Of a stretch of 64,000 nucleotides of DNA, positions 10,488 through 22,156 are shown piece after piece. The stretch covers positions 4,758,832 through 4,822,831 of the forward strand of contig JALMQS010000075.1 in NCBI GenBank assembly GCA_024734495.1, written 5' to 3'. The notes under the pieces are model-generated. The model had not been told where the DNA came from and did not search any database. It worked only from the letters and a program-made list of their open reading frames with translations. The DNA comes from Forficula auricularia (lineage: Eukaryota; Arthropoda; Insecta; Dermaptera; Forficulidae). The first letter of the stretch is position 1. Every line of letters starts with the position of its first letter. The translations under genes and the position numbers were made by a program.

Positions 10488-11610
10488 TCTTGCTGTCCAT
10501 GAAGCTTCTTAATTTTTTGACCCTGAACATTCGTGGGTTTTAAAATAATAATTTCAATTTTCTAATTTTAATGAATTTGGCATAAACTATTTGTAGGTTT
10601 TAAATGATTGGCTCGCTACAGATAGCATAAGCACTTTATAATAGAAGATTTGTAAATTAAATGTTAAAACAAAATCACGGACGCCTTGTAGCTATGCAAC
10701 CAAAATGACAGGCCCGCTCACTTTCAGCCTACCTTGCCAGTGTCCGGAAATATCTTTGTCCTATCGCAATGCAAACATTAAATCCATGTTTTATAGTTCG
10801 AAGCGATAATTTACATTGAACACTTTACCAAAATAAAAATAGAATAAATATTTGCCAGCTTAAACATATTATCGAAAGTAAGTTAAATAAATCTGACTAT
10901 TGACATAGACCAGAACCAATAAATTCCCATTTGATATTTTGATAAAAGTTTAAAAAAGGCCGATCATCTCTATTATATAATTTTGATATATTGCATTCTC
11001 TCGTAAACCTTATTTATTTCATTTTTATTATCATGAGTTTTTTTTTATATTAATCTATTTTTTAATAGAAATAAAAATGTTCAATTTTGTAATTTTTATG
11101 GTCTTGTTGATGTTCTTTTAATTATCATTTTTGCAGTAAATTCGCTTTTATTTTAATTAGAAAATTAATTGAAATTGATTTTATATAAAATTAAAAAAAA
11201 TGCAAATCAAATTTTTATATGAAATATCTTTCCTGAGCTCTCATACTTAGAAACATTAGCAGAAATACATTCAGAAAAAATGTGTGTGAAAATTATTTTT
11301 CTTCGCCTTAAAACACTTCCGCTTTATGTTTCTGTTCTGGATTTTATTTAATTAAGAACAGAACGACGTAGGAAGTTAGTTCTGGTACTCAAATGTTGAT
11401 ATTTATAAAAAATAGTTTTCAGAATTTCTGGTTCCAAAAATCAGTAAATCAGAATAAAATCGAAATGTCATAACCCGAACAATCGTAAGATTGTATTTAA
11501 TGAGCAAAAACTTGTAGACATTTTTGTATTAATAAACCGGACCTCCATCAATAAGTTATGTCAAAAAATTGTTAAATTATTTATTGAATATTTCGGACGG
11601 TGTACCGAAT
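10488..11610. other. AT-rich stretch, possible Helitron body
   Basis: Low-complexity sequence with a slightly GC-richer island at 10680-10750. No coding or repeat match in the window was recognised. Confidence 0.25.
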
Positions 11611-12222
11611 CTTGGGGTCCACTGATTATGTATACAAAATTTGGTTGAGTTTGGTAAATGACCAAGATTTTCATTTTTTGACCCCCCCCCCCCTCCCCAA
11701 TTTTGGGCGATTAGTTTTTGCATTTTTAGACGTCTCGGGTCCCACTGATTATGTATATAGAATTTGGTTGAGTTTGGTACAAGAGCCTATATTTTTAATT
11801 TTTTACCCCCTCCACCCCCCCTTAATTTTGGGTCGATAAGCACCAAAATCTAATCAGCTCTTAATCTCAATGGACCAAAACTACGTGTGAAATTTGGTTT
11901 CGATATTCACACTAGTTTTTGAGCTGGCTCGTCCACAAAAATTTGATAACGCACAAACTAACGGACAACAGGACAACCAGACAACCGGACGGACGGACAG
12001 ACTAACAGACATTTTGACAAAACAATTATTATCTCGAAAAATATAATTTTTCCGATGTTTACTTATTAGAGCTTTTTTGTAGAGCGAAATGCCATGGTTT
12101 CGCTCAATTTTTCTAATCAAAATAGTTTCAGCTGTTTTTGAGATATTTCGAAAAAAAGAAGGAAAAATACCACTTTTTTCATGCACGATTACAATACTTG
12201 ACCATACCCTGTGTGGTAAAGT
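11611..12222 (-). mobile_element. HelB copy 3, 3'-truncated
   Basis: The 5' end, ACTTTACCACACAGGGTATG on the minus strand, lies at 12222. The conserved 5' block and two tandem monomers follow leftwards to about 11611, where similarity stops without the 3' hairpin. The long minus frame 11881-12264 is the common non-coding 5' block of this family. Confidence 0.8.
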
Positions 12223-13044
12223 AAAAAATGGAATGTGAGATCTTTGTAACATTTTTATACACAACTTTATTTGATAATATGAATATAATCTACTTTTATT
12301 TTCTTTATTTTAGAATTGAAGAAAAGTTTTGATAGGGAAATCTTCTTCAATATTTGATTTTCCAATCCAACCCTCAACTTTCTCTCATCTGTTGAAAACC
12401 CCAAATAATATAAAACTTATATCTTGTTCTTCTGTCTTGTTGGTTGTTCCAGAGATAAACAAATTTGATATTATCTAATAACAATAAAAAAATAAAAATA
12501 AACAATAGAAGTTTTGTCTCCCTAAATTTTATTAAAAATTTCAAATAAAAATAATATAAAAATACATTTAGTAATACTTTTGAAAGTTGTCTCCCCCTCT
12601 TCTAATCAATCTAAATTGAAAAGTTTCTGTTAAAATTAAATTGTTCTTTTTTTGTATAATTTTTTAATTAACAATTTTCTTGTAAATATTTACTTACGGA
12701 GTTAATCGAGATTATGTGCAATTCACATTAAAAATTGAAAAGTTGTGCATTAGAAGTTTAAGAGCATTTTCAATCGAATTTTTAATCTAAGAACTGAAAA
12801 AAATATTTAAGATGAAAAATAAATATAAAATATAATATTCGTGCTATGTCGTGGATAATTCTTGAAACAACAAGCTTTGTCTTAGGGGTATAATTTGTAG
12901 GTGTCACTGGAATTTCCAATAAAAAAATTTAAAATTTAAATCCTGACAGATTGGATTTTTTAGTCCTAGTGTGTCATTTCTCTTCATTAAACCCACAAAC
13001 CTTTGAACCTTGCAATAACTCATTTGAAATGAATGTACCTAACT
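12223..13044. other. AT-rich stretch; nothing recognised
   Basis: A- and T-run-rich sequence with no coding bias, no inverted repeats of note and no match to other repeats in the window. Confidence 0.3.
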
Positions 13045-13590
13045 TAAAACTAGATCTGGATGCATTTAGAGACCCGGCCCTAACTAACTCACTCGACTTC
13101 CTGGCTAACCGAAGAAACGTTTATGCCCTTTCCCTGTTCTACAGATACTATCATGGTGTCTGTTCAGTCGAGCTCAAATCAATTATCCCCCCCTAAAGCC
13201 CTCTTTAAGAGAAACACTTGGTTTTCCAACGCTCAGCACCCCTTCGCTGTCAAATTGGATAAAAATCGCCCTCTTTAAGAGAAACACTTGGTTTTCCAAC
13301 GCTCAGCACCCCTTCGCTGTCAAATTGGATAAAAATCGAACAAGCGCTTTCTCCAACTCTTTTATTCCTATGACCTCCAGAGACTGGAACTCGCTCCCAG
13401 CCACCGTCTTCCCCGCGACTTATAACCTTCAGCTGTTTAAGACCCGTATCCACAGATACCTTCGACCCCTAGCCAGTCCATAAAAACCCTTCTTCTTCTT
13501 TTCACGATAGAGGGGCCAACCCAGACCTTTATGGGATGCACCTTTTTGGTGTAACACCTTCTCTCTTCATTTTCATTAAAAAAAAGTTAG
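13045..13590 (+). pseudogene. 5'-truncated LINE copy (C-terminal end of a jockey-like ORF2 plus 3' UTR)
   Basis: The translation gives DPALTNSLDFLANRR, LSLFYRYYHGVCS, IIPP, then after a frameshift KRNTWFSNAQHPFAVKLD, SFIPMTSRDWNSLP and ATVFPATYNLQLFK. This is the tail typical of arthropod jockey-type LINE polyproteins and matches the copy at 40017. A C run near 13189-13195 causes a +1 shift, and a perfect 70-bp duplication (13199-13338) follows it. The 3' UTR has the GCACCTTTTTGGTGT hairpin and ends in an A run at about 13580. It is not functional. Confidence 0.8.
13199..13338 (+). repeat. Perfect 70-bp tandem duplication inside the LINE relic
   Basis: 13199-13268 is repeated without change at 13269-13338, beginning CCCTCTTTAAGAG and ending GATAAAAATCG. 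The period is not a multiple of three. Confidence 0.95.
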
Positions 13591-13727
13591 ATTCTATATT
13601 ATTATCCAAACTTTTACTAGTCACACTGTTCGATTCATGGGTCAAATCTTGTAATCAAAATTTCGACCACTCTCTGACTAGCTAGAGCTCTGAAATTTTA
13701 CATAATTGCTTAAACCCGGTGACAATG

Positions 13728-15037
13728 CTTCTTCTTATTCTTCTATATAGGTGTGAACACCTGTTTCTCCAACATATTACAATCAGTCATCAGGGTCATA
13801 ACTCTTTCCATCGTTTTTTTGGTCTTCCACGGCTTCTGACCCCCTCGGGACGGTTTTTTGACAAAATTTTCGGGAGACGGTCGTCTTGCATTCTGTCTAC
13901 ATGGGCAGTCCAGCATCTTCTTCTTACGTGAACCCAATCGACTATGTCCTGAAGACCGCTTATTTGCCTAAGGTGTTCGCTCCGGATTTTGTCACGTAGG
14001 GTCTTCGAATGGATGGCTCTTACAACTCTCATCTCAGTTGTCCGGAGAAGCTGCTTTGTAACGGATGTGTCTGCCCTGGACTCAGCCCCATATGTTATTA
14101 TCGGACGAACACAGGTCTTATATATCCTAATTTTACTTTCGGCAGACATAAACTTATTTTTCCAGACTAGATTGGATAGACAGCCCGAAATTTTTGCTCC
14201 TTTGATGACTTGCGAAGTTACTTCTTCCTTAAGGTTTCGTCTTCTAGAAATCTGAACTCCCAAATATTATAGTTAAAGCTTGGGACTTTTTCTATTGGAC
14301 TGTTGTTGATGACTAAGTTACACCTAAGAGCACCTTTTGCAATCGCCATGCATTTTGTCTTGGTGGTAGAGACTTGCATGTTAAGCCGATCGGAATTTTC
14401 AGAGAATTTGTCCAGGAGAATTTGAAGGTCCTCTTCGCACTCCGCCATCAGGACCGCGTCACCAGCATAGCACACCACTGGCAAAGTGGTTTCCCCCAAT
14501 TTGTAGCCAAGGTGTTCGGGTAGATTTTTGATAATATCGTCCATTATCACGTTGAAGAGCATAGGACTCAATGAATCTCCCTGTCTTACTCCACTGAAGA
14601 TGCTAATAGGTTTTGTTCTCTCGCTATTGGATTTGATGTAAGTCGTGTTACCTGTGTTTAAATCTTGGATAATTTTTAAAATTCTTGGAGGAACGCCTCG
14701 CTTGAGAAGGCACTCCGTAACATCCTGTAACCTTACACGATCAAAGGCTTTGGAGAGATCGACAAAGCAAAGATATGCTGGCCTGTTAAACTCTATTGCC
14801 TTTTCAACCAGTTGTCTAATGATGAATATGGCATCTGTGGTGGATCTGTTCTTCCTGAACCCCTGTTGTTCTTCTCTTTGCGATATAAACCCTAAAAGAA
14901 TGTTTAGGATTATTTTAGAGAATAGTTTGGCGGTAGTATTCAACAGGGTTATTCCTCGATAGTTTTCCGGATCTGTTTTGATGCCCTTTTTAAAAACCGG
15001 TATAGTGATACTGCTTTTACAATCTACAGGTATTGTA
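13728..15037 (-). pseudogene. LINE reverse transcriptase half, minus strand, 3' of a DD41D-element insertion
   Basis: The translation has the RT order seen in RTE-like and related arthropod LINEs: FKKGIKTDPENYRGITLL, FVDLSKAFDRV, SGVRQGDSLSPMLFNVIMDD, then the catalytic box reading CYAGDAVLMAE. The usual Tyr-Ala-Asp-Asp is Tyr-Ala-Gly-Asp, so the first Asp is lost. A frameshift near 14255 separates the C-terminal part, which keeps IRIYKTCVRPIITYG and the GRPKKRWKE motif. Another shift near 13800 leads to the end. The 3' end carries a microsatellite-like AGAATAAGAAGAAG tail (13728-13745) rather than poly(A). Its other half is at 15816-17175. Confidence 0.85.
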
Positions 15038-15815
15038 CAGGGTGGCGCAGATTGATCGGGTGGTTTTAAAATACTTGTCAAACTGTTGTCAATTTTAAAG
15101 GTATTGGATTGAAATAAAGTGCAAAACGTGTAGTTGGAATGGAAGTTTATTAACAAAAAATTAGTAAAGTTGGTTTTTAAAAATTACATCCATCAAATGC
15201 CCTCCTTCTCGAGCGACGCATTACTGTTAAATCGCAGCGTTATGTGAACATGATTGAAGAATTTCTTCTCCCACAACTTGAAGAGAACAATTACGACATG
15301 GACAATATGTGGTTCTAACAAGACGGGGCAACAGCACATACCGCTAGGATATCAATGCAAGCTGTACGCGCTCTGTTCCCTGCCCGTTTGATTTCCCGTA
15401 ATGGAGATCTTCATTGGCCCCCTCGCTCACCGGACCTCACGGTATGTGACTTCTTCTTATGGGGCTATTTAAAAGCAAGGGTGTACATGAACAAACCCCG
15501 GACCATTCAGAAGTTGAAGGCAGCAATTCACAACGAAATCACATTAATTCCTGGTGATGTGCTTGAGCGGGCAATGCGGAACGTTAAAGACCGACTCCAA
15601 GAATGCGTCGCTCGAGAAGGAGAGCATTTGATGGATGTAATTTTTAAAAACTAACTTTACTAATTTTTTGTTAATAAACTTCCATTGTAACTACACGTTT
15701 TGCACTTTATTTCAATCCAATACCTTTAAAATTGACAGTTTGACAAGTATTTTATAACCACCCGACACAGTTTGACAATTATTTTAAAACCACCCGATCC
15801 ATCTGCGCCACCCTG
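15038..15815 (+). mobile_element. Tc1/mariner-type (DD41D) element with inverted ends, inserted in the LINE
   Basis: The element runs from CAGGGTGGCGCAG to CTGCGCCACCCTG and is flanked by TA on both sides. The inverted ends are about 190-220 bp and include the transposase 3' end itself: the left arm is an inverted copy of the last codons and downstream region. The right arm carries an extra duplication of about 33 bp (GACAGTTTGACAA type). Removal of the element and one TA restores the frame of the host LINE. It is a deletion derivative, and only the C-terminal part of the transposase remains. Confidence 0.9.
15228..15654 (+). pseudogene. C-terminal half of a DD41D-type Tc1/mariner transposase
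   Basis: The translation reads NMIEEFLLPQLEENNYD, then MWF-stop-QDGATAHTAR, then DLHWPPRSPDLTVCDFFLWG and YLKARVYMNKP, ending MDVIFKN. The second catalytic Asp (QDGATAH) and the third (VCDFF) are present with 41 residues between them by my count, which suggests the DD41D (rosa-like) group. The expected Gln codon before QDG is TAA, an in-frame stop one transition away from CAA. The N-terminal DNA-binding part and the first Asp are missing. Confidence 0.85.
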
Positions 15816-17175
15816 TACATTCCTTATAGATCTTCTGGAACATATTTGTAAGATGTTTGATTATCTCAGGACCGCTGTACTTCAGCATCTCATTTGATAT
15901 GTCGTCCGGACCTGATGCCATCCTGTTTTTCAGCTTTCCTATTTCGACTTTAACATCTTCAGTTGATATGTGTTTATCGTCGACTGAAAGTGCGATATCT
16001 TGGATGTTGTTGTTTGAGTTAAAATATAGGGTTTTGAAGTACTGTTCCCATTCCTCAATTGTTATATTGTTGTTTGTGATTAGCTCATTAGTCTCCTTTC
16101 TGCTTTTCTTCAGAATTTTCCACACCTTCTTTTGGGCACCATAGAGGTCACTTTCCATATCGTTTGTAAATTTTTGCCAGAATTCCTCTTTAATTTTTCT
16201 GATTTTAGCATTAACCCTATTCCTCACTTCAACATATACATCTCTTCTTTCTTCTGATGGCAGCGCCATATAAACCAAGTAGGTCTTTCTTTTTTGTTGT
16301 GCTAAAAATTTTATTTCTGGTGTATACCAGGGTGTTGACTTGATGTTGTTATTTTGGGTTACAGTTCGTTTCCCTAAAGCTTCTTCCGCTGAGCTGAGTA
16401 TAATCGACTTAATTTTTTCCCACTGTTGGTCTATGGGCTCCTCTTCAGCGATGCGTGATGCTTGAAATTTCTGGGAAATTCTAGACGAGTAAAGATATTT
16501 AACGCTATCACGTTGAAATGTCTCTATATTGAATTTTGAGATTATATTGGGTTTTGGCTTTCTACTCAACTGGGCTGACAATCGTAGTTTTCCAATTATA
16601 ATCTTATGATCGCTTCCTATATCAGATGTTATATGGGCTCGAACGTCTAAAACTTGTGTTGGATGAATTTTCCTATTCGTAATAATATAGTCAATAGTTG
16701 ATTCATGCCCTCTACTGTTGCCCCATGTTGTTTTATGAATATTCTTGTGATCAAAAAAGGTGTTGTTGATTCGGAGAGAATTCTTGGCGCAAAGATTTAC
16801 CAAGAGATCTCCATTGTCATTGACCACGCTCTCATTGAAACGCTGTTTGACACCAGGTATCACATGATCTCCAACTCGAGCATTCAAATCGCCGATTAAG
16901 AATAAATTTGATTCTTTAGGTACTTGGCTTATAGTATTGTGAAGGTCTTCATAGAAGGACTCTCGGAGCTCTTTTTTTTAGATATATCAGGTGCGTATAC
17001 ACTCAGTAAGTGCCAGATTGAGTTGGCGAATTTTAGGTTGACTTGCAAAATCCTTGCATTAATATATTGGATGTCATGTATGTTGTTCGCATATTTTTCG
17101 TGTATCAGCAGACCCGCACCCGCACTTGCCCGCTCTTCTCTATTCTTCCCTGAGTATGCAAAAATATAATTCCCG
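15816..17175 (-). pseudogene. LINE endonuclease half, minus strand, 5' of the DD41D insertion
   Basis: Reading leftwards from 17175 come FAYSGKNREERASAGAGLLI, SIWHLLSVYAPDISKKK, a frameshift in the A run at 16971-16979, then LFLIGDLNARVGDH, NSLRINNTFFDHKNIHKTTW and STIDYIITNRK, and then a linker with coiled Lys/Glu-rich parts to KLKNRMASGPDDISNEML. These are the middle and late motifs of APE endonuclease (G-D-x-N, S-D-H near IGSDHKIIIG) and the start of the RT region. The first endonuclease motifs (T-W-N-V) are missing at the 17175 junction. It continues into 13728-15037 across the inserted element. Confidence 0.85.
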
Positions 17176-17400
17176 TGGGTTCTCCACCTTGACGTGGTGG
17201 GGAGGCTTGTGTGCTCATGTGATTCCTCGGGCCATGCCGGCGGTAGCGTAACTACTGGTAGGGCCTCCCAAGCCGGACGGGCCGAGGATGGGATGGAGCC
17301 AGACTAAGAGAGAACCACTGGTCCTCCAGGTTGGGGGTTTTATGTAGGCCTAGCAACCCGCATATCTAAAAGAAAACCTGACGCTCACAGAACCAATAGA
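17176..17400 (+). other. GC-rich block resembling a LINE 5' region, inverted relative to the LINE
   Basis: A sharply bounded GC-rich segment starts GGGTTCTCCACCTTGACGTG and includes CCATGCCGGCGGTAGCG, GGTCCTCCAGGTTGGGGG and AGGCCTAGCAACCCGCAT. I associate this kind of text with the 5' leader of RTE-like arthropod LINEs (from memory, not tested). It adjoins the truncated endonuclease at 17175 in the opposite orientation, as expected from twin-priming inversion during retrotransposition. Confidence 0.45.
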
Positions 17401-18720
17401 AAGGTGACAATGCAATAAACAAAAATAATTTTTAATTTATCTATCTCATAATTGTGTCAAATTAATTAAATAAATTTCCATTTCAAAATGATAGTAACGC
17501 TATCTCCTATTATTTGATGTACTAAGTTGAATTATGTAGCTAACTTAAAATTATGAAAGACTCGACAAATTCAATCATTCTCTACTTATTAAGGAAAAAA
17601 TAGGAACGAACTTATATCTCAAGTATTTTGGAATTTACAAGGTATGAGTGGAGTACTCGATATACGATCCGACTCTCACTTGGCTGGCTTAATATGTTTT
17701 TTTTTTTTAGGTAAGCTTTTTAATAAGCCATAAATTGATCAAAATTCATTCTGTAATTTGTCAAAGAAATTCAATCAATCTCGTTTTAGAAACATTATTT
17801 TATTATGTAAATTTTGTTTCGAATCATCCAATTTCTGTAATATAAATTTAACTATACCTTATTGCTGACCACCTTTTCAGGACTCTGTATAAAAGTAAAA
17901 CGGAATAATATTATTTGAATTCTCAACAATCCTAAACCAGTATTCCAGCATTATTGGCTCTTCATGGTAAACGATATCCGTTGTAATAGAAAGAATCTGC
18001 TGATTTATCTTTTATTCAGAGATATTTTTAATATCTCATCATTTTTTGCGTACAACCCTTCTCTGAGTTAAACATCTAATAATAGACATAAAAAGCGCTG
18101 ATATTCTTTAAAATATCCCATAATATCTTTACTGGATTTGACTTTTCCTATTCACATTGGGTCGCCTTTGTTAAAGTGTCAATCCCGGCGAAAAGTTATT
18201 TCTGGCGACTAATATAAAATATTCAGCAAAAATTTCTTCAAATAAATCTTTTTCTATGTTCTTTTCATAAATCTAAACGTACTCCTTCCCATTCCCCACC
18301 CCCACCCCCACTCAAAAATAAGTGTCATTTGCAACTGACTTTAATTCATGGGGTTACATTCATTCCATTGGGGCTGTCGTTTCACATAAAAGCCCTCCAA
18401 ATCAAACACAAATGAAAAAATACAAATACTTAAATAATAATAATTTCAAAATGTATCAAAAAGAAGATTCGGAAGTGAGGTGGTGAGGGAATAATGGAAT
18501 TGGAATAATTATCGGAAAAGAGGTTTTTTCTTTAATTAGTTTTTTCCTCTTATTAAAAACAAGGACTAAAAAGATGATCAAGGACACTCGATGGTGGAGA
18601 AGTAATCTCCGGAGTCGAAGCTAAAATACAATGTATACATTAATTCATGTAAAATAATTGGTATAAAAAAGAAGAAAAACAATTTTTTTTCAATATTAAA
18701 AAATTTCCATACTCACTCAA
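17401..18720. other. AT-rich stretch; nothing recognised
   Basis: No coding bias. A C-rich run with ACCCCCACCCCC lies near 18295-18312. No repeat matches in the window. Confidence 0.3.
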
Positions 18721-19590
18721 AAAAGCTGACGTGTTCTGATGTGGCCATCTACTTGACTTCACCTTAAACCTGGCCCCTCTCTTATATTTAATATTTAATA
18801 AAATTATTTATAATCATGTAGGGGAAGCGGGTTAGTTTTTTCATTTTTAGACTCCTGGGGGCCCACTGATTATATATACAAAATTTTGTTGAGTTTGGTA
18901 CAAGAGCCTGTTTTCATTTTTTTCACTATACACCCCCCCCCTCCCATTTTTGGCGGTTAGTTTGTAGAATTTTTAGACTTCTGGGGTCTCACTGATTATG
19001 TATACAAAATTTGGTTGAGTTTGGTAAATGGCCAAGATTTTCAATTTTTGACCCCCCCAAGGGGTGCCCCTTCCTCCCCATTTGGGCGGTTAGTTTTTGC
19101 ATTTTTAGACTTCTGGGTTCCCACTGATTATGTATACAAAATTTTGTTGAGTTTGCTCAAATGGCCTAGATTTTTAATTTTTAACCGCCCTCCCCCTTAA
19201 TTTTGGGTCGATATGCACCAAAATCTAATCAGCTCTTAATCTCAATGGACCAAAACTACGTGTGAAATTTGGTTTCGATATTCACACTAGTTTTTGAGCT
19301 AGCTCATCCACAAAAATTTGGTAACGCACAGACTCACAGAATACCAGAATAACAAACAGACAGAACTAACTAACAGACATTTTGACAAAACAATTATTAT
19401 CTCGGAAAATATAATTTTTTCGATGTTTACTTATTAGAGCTTTTTTATAGAGCAAAATATCATGGTTTCGCTCAATTTTTTTAATCAAAATAGTTTTAGC
19501 CGTTTTTGAGATATTTCGAAAAAAAGAAGGAAAAAAAACACTTTTTTCATGCACGATTACAATACTTGATCATACCCTGTATGCTAAAGT
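18721..19590 (-). mobile_element. HelB copy 4, complete
   Basis: The minus-strand element runs from ACTTTAGCATACAGGGTATG (19590 leftwards) to AGCTGACGTGTTCTGATGTG (18721). It keeps the 5' block, the GTTAGTTCTGTC-type short repeat and three to four tandem monomers. T-rich sequence flanks both ends. Confidence 0.85.
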
Positions 19591-21457
19591 AAAAATAAAA
19601 TCGTAGTCGTCATTAACATGGAATTTTATTTAAATTTTTTAGTGAGGTTGAAAAAGTTTTTCTCTAGTCTCAGCTATTCTAAACTTTTTCATTCACAGAC
19701 CGCCAATCGACACAGTGGCGGAACTACGAAAAAGTTAAAGTTCATCACATATAGGTACATATTTATTTCCTTTTGAAAGAATTACAATTTTAAGAAAGTA
19801 GAATTTAGCAGGATTATTTTCGTCACAATTTTGAAGTTTAATATATTTTAATTAAAATATAACTAAATATAAGTTTTTGTTTTTTCTTGGGGTCCAAAAT
19901 TATATTTTTCCGGGAGTGGGGCCAAAAATTTGTTATTCCATTTCCAAAAAGACGTAGAATTTTTTCGAGAATCGTAAGGTAAAAAATTAAAGCTAAACAT
20001 ATTCATATTTATAATAATATTAAACTGCCTCATTTAGAAGTTGATAAGTCCTAATTCTAGTACTAGCTTTCTTGCAGCTGAATGCTTCCGATTAATTATC
20101 ACTATGTGAATAACATTTCATTCACTCATTTTTTCAGTTTAATTTTGAAAAATCACTTTTGTTTTTATGCGGGCCAAAAATTTTTTCTTACTGACTGGAA
20201 ACACTGTTCTAGATCTAGACAATTAATTTTTTACTTTTTAGAGCATTTTGAAAGAAAAGTGACTTTTAAAAAAATTTCATTTGGCGTTGGTTGGAGAATA
20301 AAAGAATTGACTTTTGATAAATAAAATGCTTTTTGACATATTTTTAACATCCTATAAGGCGTGAGATTTCTTGTTAATGCTTATATTATATTTTTGAAAG
20401 TTTAAATATATATTTTTCTCTATATTTTCCTCGTTTGATGAAATATATAATATTGTCATCGCAATCACGTATGTGTGCATAATTTTCAGAAAATAGACCT
20501 GGTAGATTTTAACCCAAGAAACGGAAAGCTGAACAGACAGAGATGCCAATTTAAATAAAATCATGTTATTACAAATTTAATTTAATTAATATACATTATT
20601 ATGTGTATCAGCTATTTAAATTTAAATTACTTCATCTCTTATGATGAATGGAAAGAATTTAATGACGTATAACTCAATCTATAGGTTAAACGTGTGAATG
20701 GTAGTAAACAAATTAAGAATATGATATAACATCCGATTCCTTGAAAGGAAAACTCTTTTACGTAATAAAAGATGATTTCTGACCTCTGTTCAATGTCCAA
20801 TCAAAAATATCTCTTATAGAAATTAAATTTTGCTGGCAGGTAGGCTCTTGTCCAAAAGAGTGGAGGAATACTTATTGTTTCGAAATTGGGTTTTTTTTAT
20901 TTTATAATTTGAAAGTTTATATTGGGAAAATAAGGACAAGTTTTTTTTTTTAATTTTGTTAATGATATTATACAAAAATATTTAATTGAAGATTGACAAA
21001 ATAATTTTTAAAAACAAAAATTACTCAGTATTGAACATTTCATCGATTTATTAATTGAATGGTTTAATTAAAAATAAAATAATCTAAGTTGCTGATGAAG
21101 TTGGTATAAGTCGATTAAACAATTAACAGATTTTGATTTTTGTTTTTCAAAAATTATTTTGTCCACAATTTTACGAATCTTAAATTAAATTAAAATTTTT
21201 AAATTTCAATGCCAAGAAAGCTGAAAAAGTATTCAATTAAAAGTTTGTGTAAGAATTTGAATGGAGGAAGGCTTAAATAAGAGACCTAAAAAAAAAAAAT
21301 CAAAATGTTGAATTCTAAAATCATAGGAAATGAAATATTAAATTTAAAAGCTGGATAGATCCTTCATTATAGTGTGTATAAACACGTGGTGTTTGATTTT
21401 TTTTAAGACCCTGTTTGCTACTTTTTTAAAACGCGTTAAAAATATATTTTTATTCTT
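19591..21457. other. AT-rich stretch; nothing recognised
   Basis: Several short open frames (20082-20324 +, 20352-20564 -) have ordinary AT-rich composition and no motif. No repeat structure stood out. Confidence 0.3.
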
Positions 21458-21607
21458 TGAGGGGTGAACCGCGACCTAAAATCGTGTACACCTACTTCCA
21501 CTTCCATTTCCAATTAGAAAACAATAGATGACAATAGATTATTTAATGAATTCCAAAGTAATTCCAAAGACGGTGTACACCTAATTCCAATCGCGGTCCA
21601 CCCCTCG
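21458..21607. mobile_element. MITE family E, copy 1
   Basis: The ends GAGGGGTGAACCGCGACC and CGCGGTCCACCCCTC form the family TIR (consensus CGAGGGGTGAACCGCGA). Inside are GTGTACACCTACTTCCACTT near one end and TTCCAAAGTAATTCCAAAGA plus GGTGTACACCTAATTCC near the other. No clear 8-bp duplication remains at this copy. Confidence 0.85.
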
Positions 21608-22156
21608 GAGGTACCTTATGAAATTTTGTATTAGTTGTTTAATGTTATTTCTTCATAAGTTGAAAACGCTCTTAGAAATTTTGGCTCATGTGTAGACATA
21701 TTTCATAATTAAATATCTCCCCTTTTATACTGGGCTACTTCGCATATCAGAGTTCAATTAAATATAATAATATTCTTGATTTGATGAGAAAGACAAACGC
21801 ATCTAGATATCTATCTTTATTTTGTTTCTTTAAAAATGACTTCAATAATGTCTACCTAATGACATGGTGTTTTCGAATATTAGCGCTTGCTCTATGAGTA
21901 GTTATTCTCTTTTACTAAATACTATAGCCCCAGGACATTTATGGCGAACCTATGGCACGCGTGTAATTTCGGTTGAAACAAGTGGCTGTTGAACGCCAAA
22001 TGATTTTACATTACACTGGGTTGTTTTATTTTGAAGAGAACAAAATTTATAAGTTAAAATATATTTTAATAAAGCTACCAATCATGAATCTAAAATAAAA
22101 CATTTGGCATCTAGCATCCAACAATAAATTTTTAGAGTTTTACAATTTTTTTTTTT
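21608..22156. other. AT-rich stretch between MITE E1 and HelA3
   Basis: No features were recognised. A poly-T run just before 22157 forms the T-rich target flank of the HelA insertion. Confidence 0.3.

Noticed and set aside
11881..12264. 127-codon minus-strand open frame
   Set aside because: It is the shared 5' block of HelB; equivalent frames in other copies are broken at different places and there is no conserved protein pattern beyond the DNA identity.
17176..17300. HDV-like ribozyme in the GC-rich block (GCCGGCATGG on the minus strand)
   Set aside because: Only a ten-base resemblance to the start of the delta ribozyme; the nested double pseudoknot could not be drawn.
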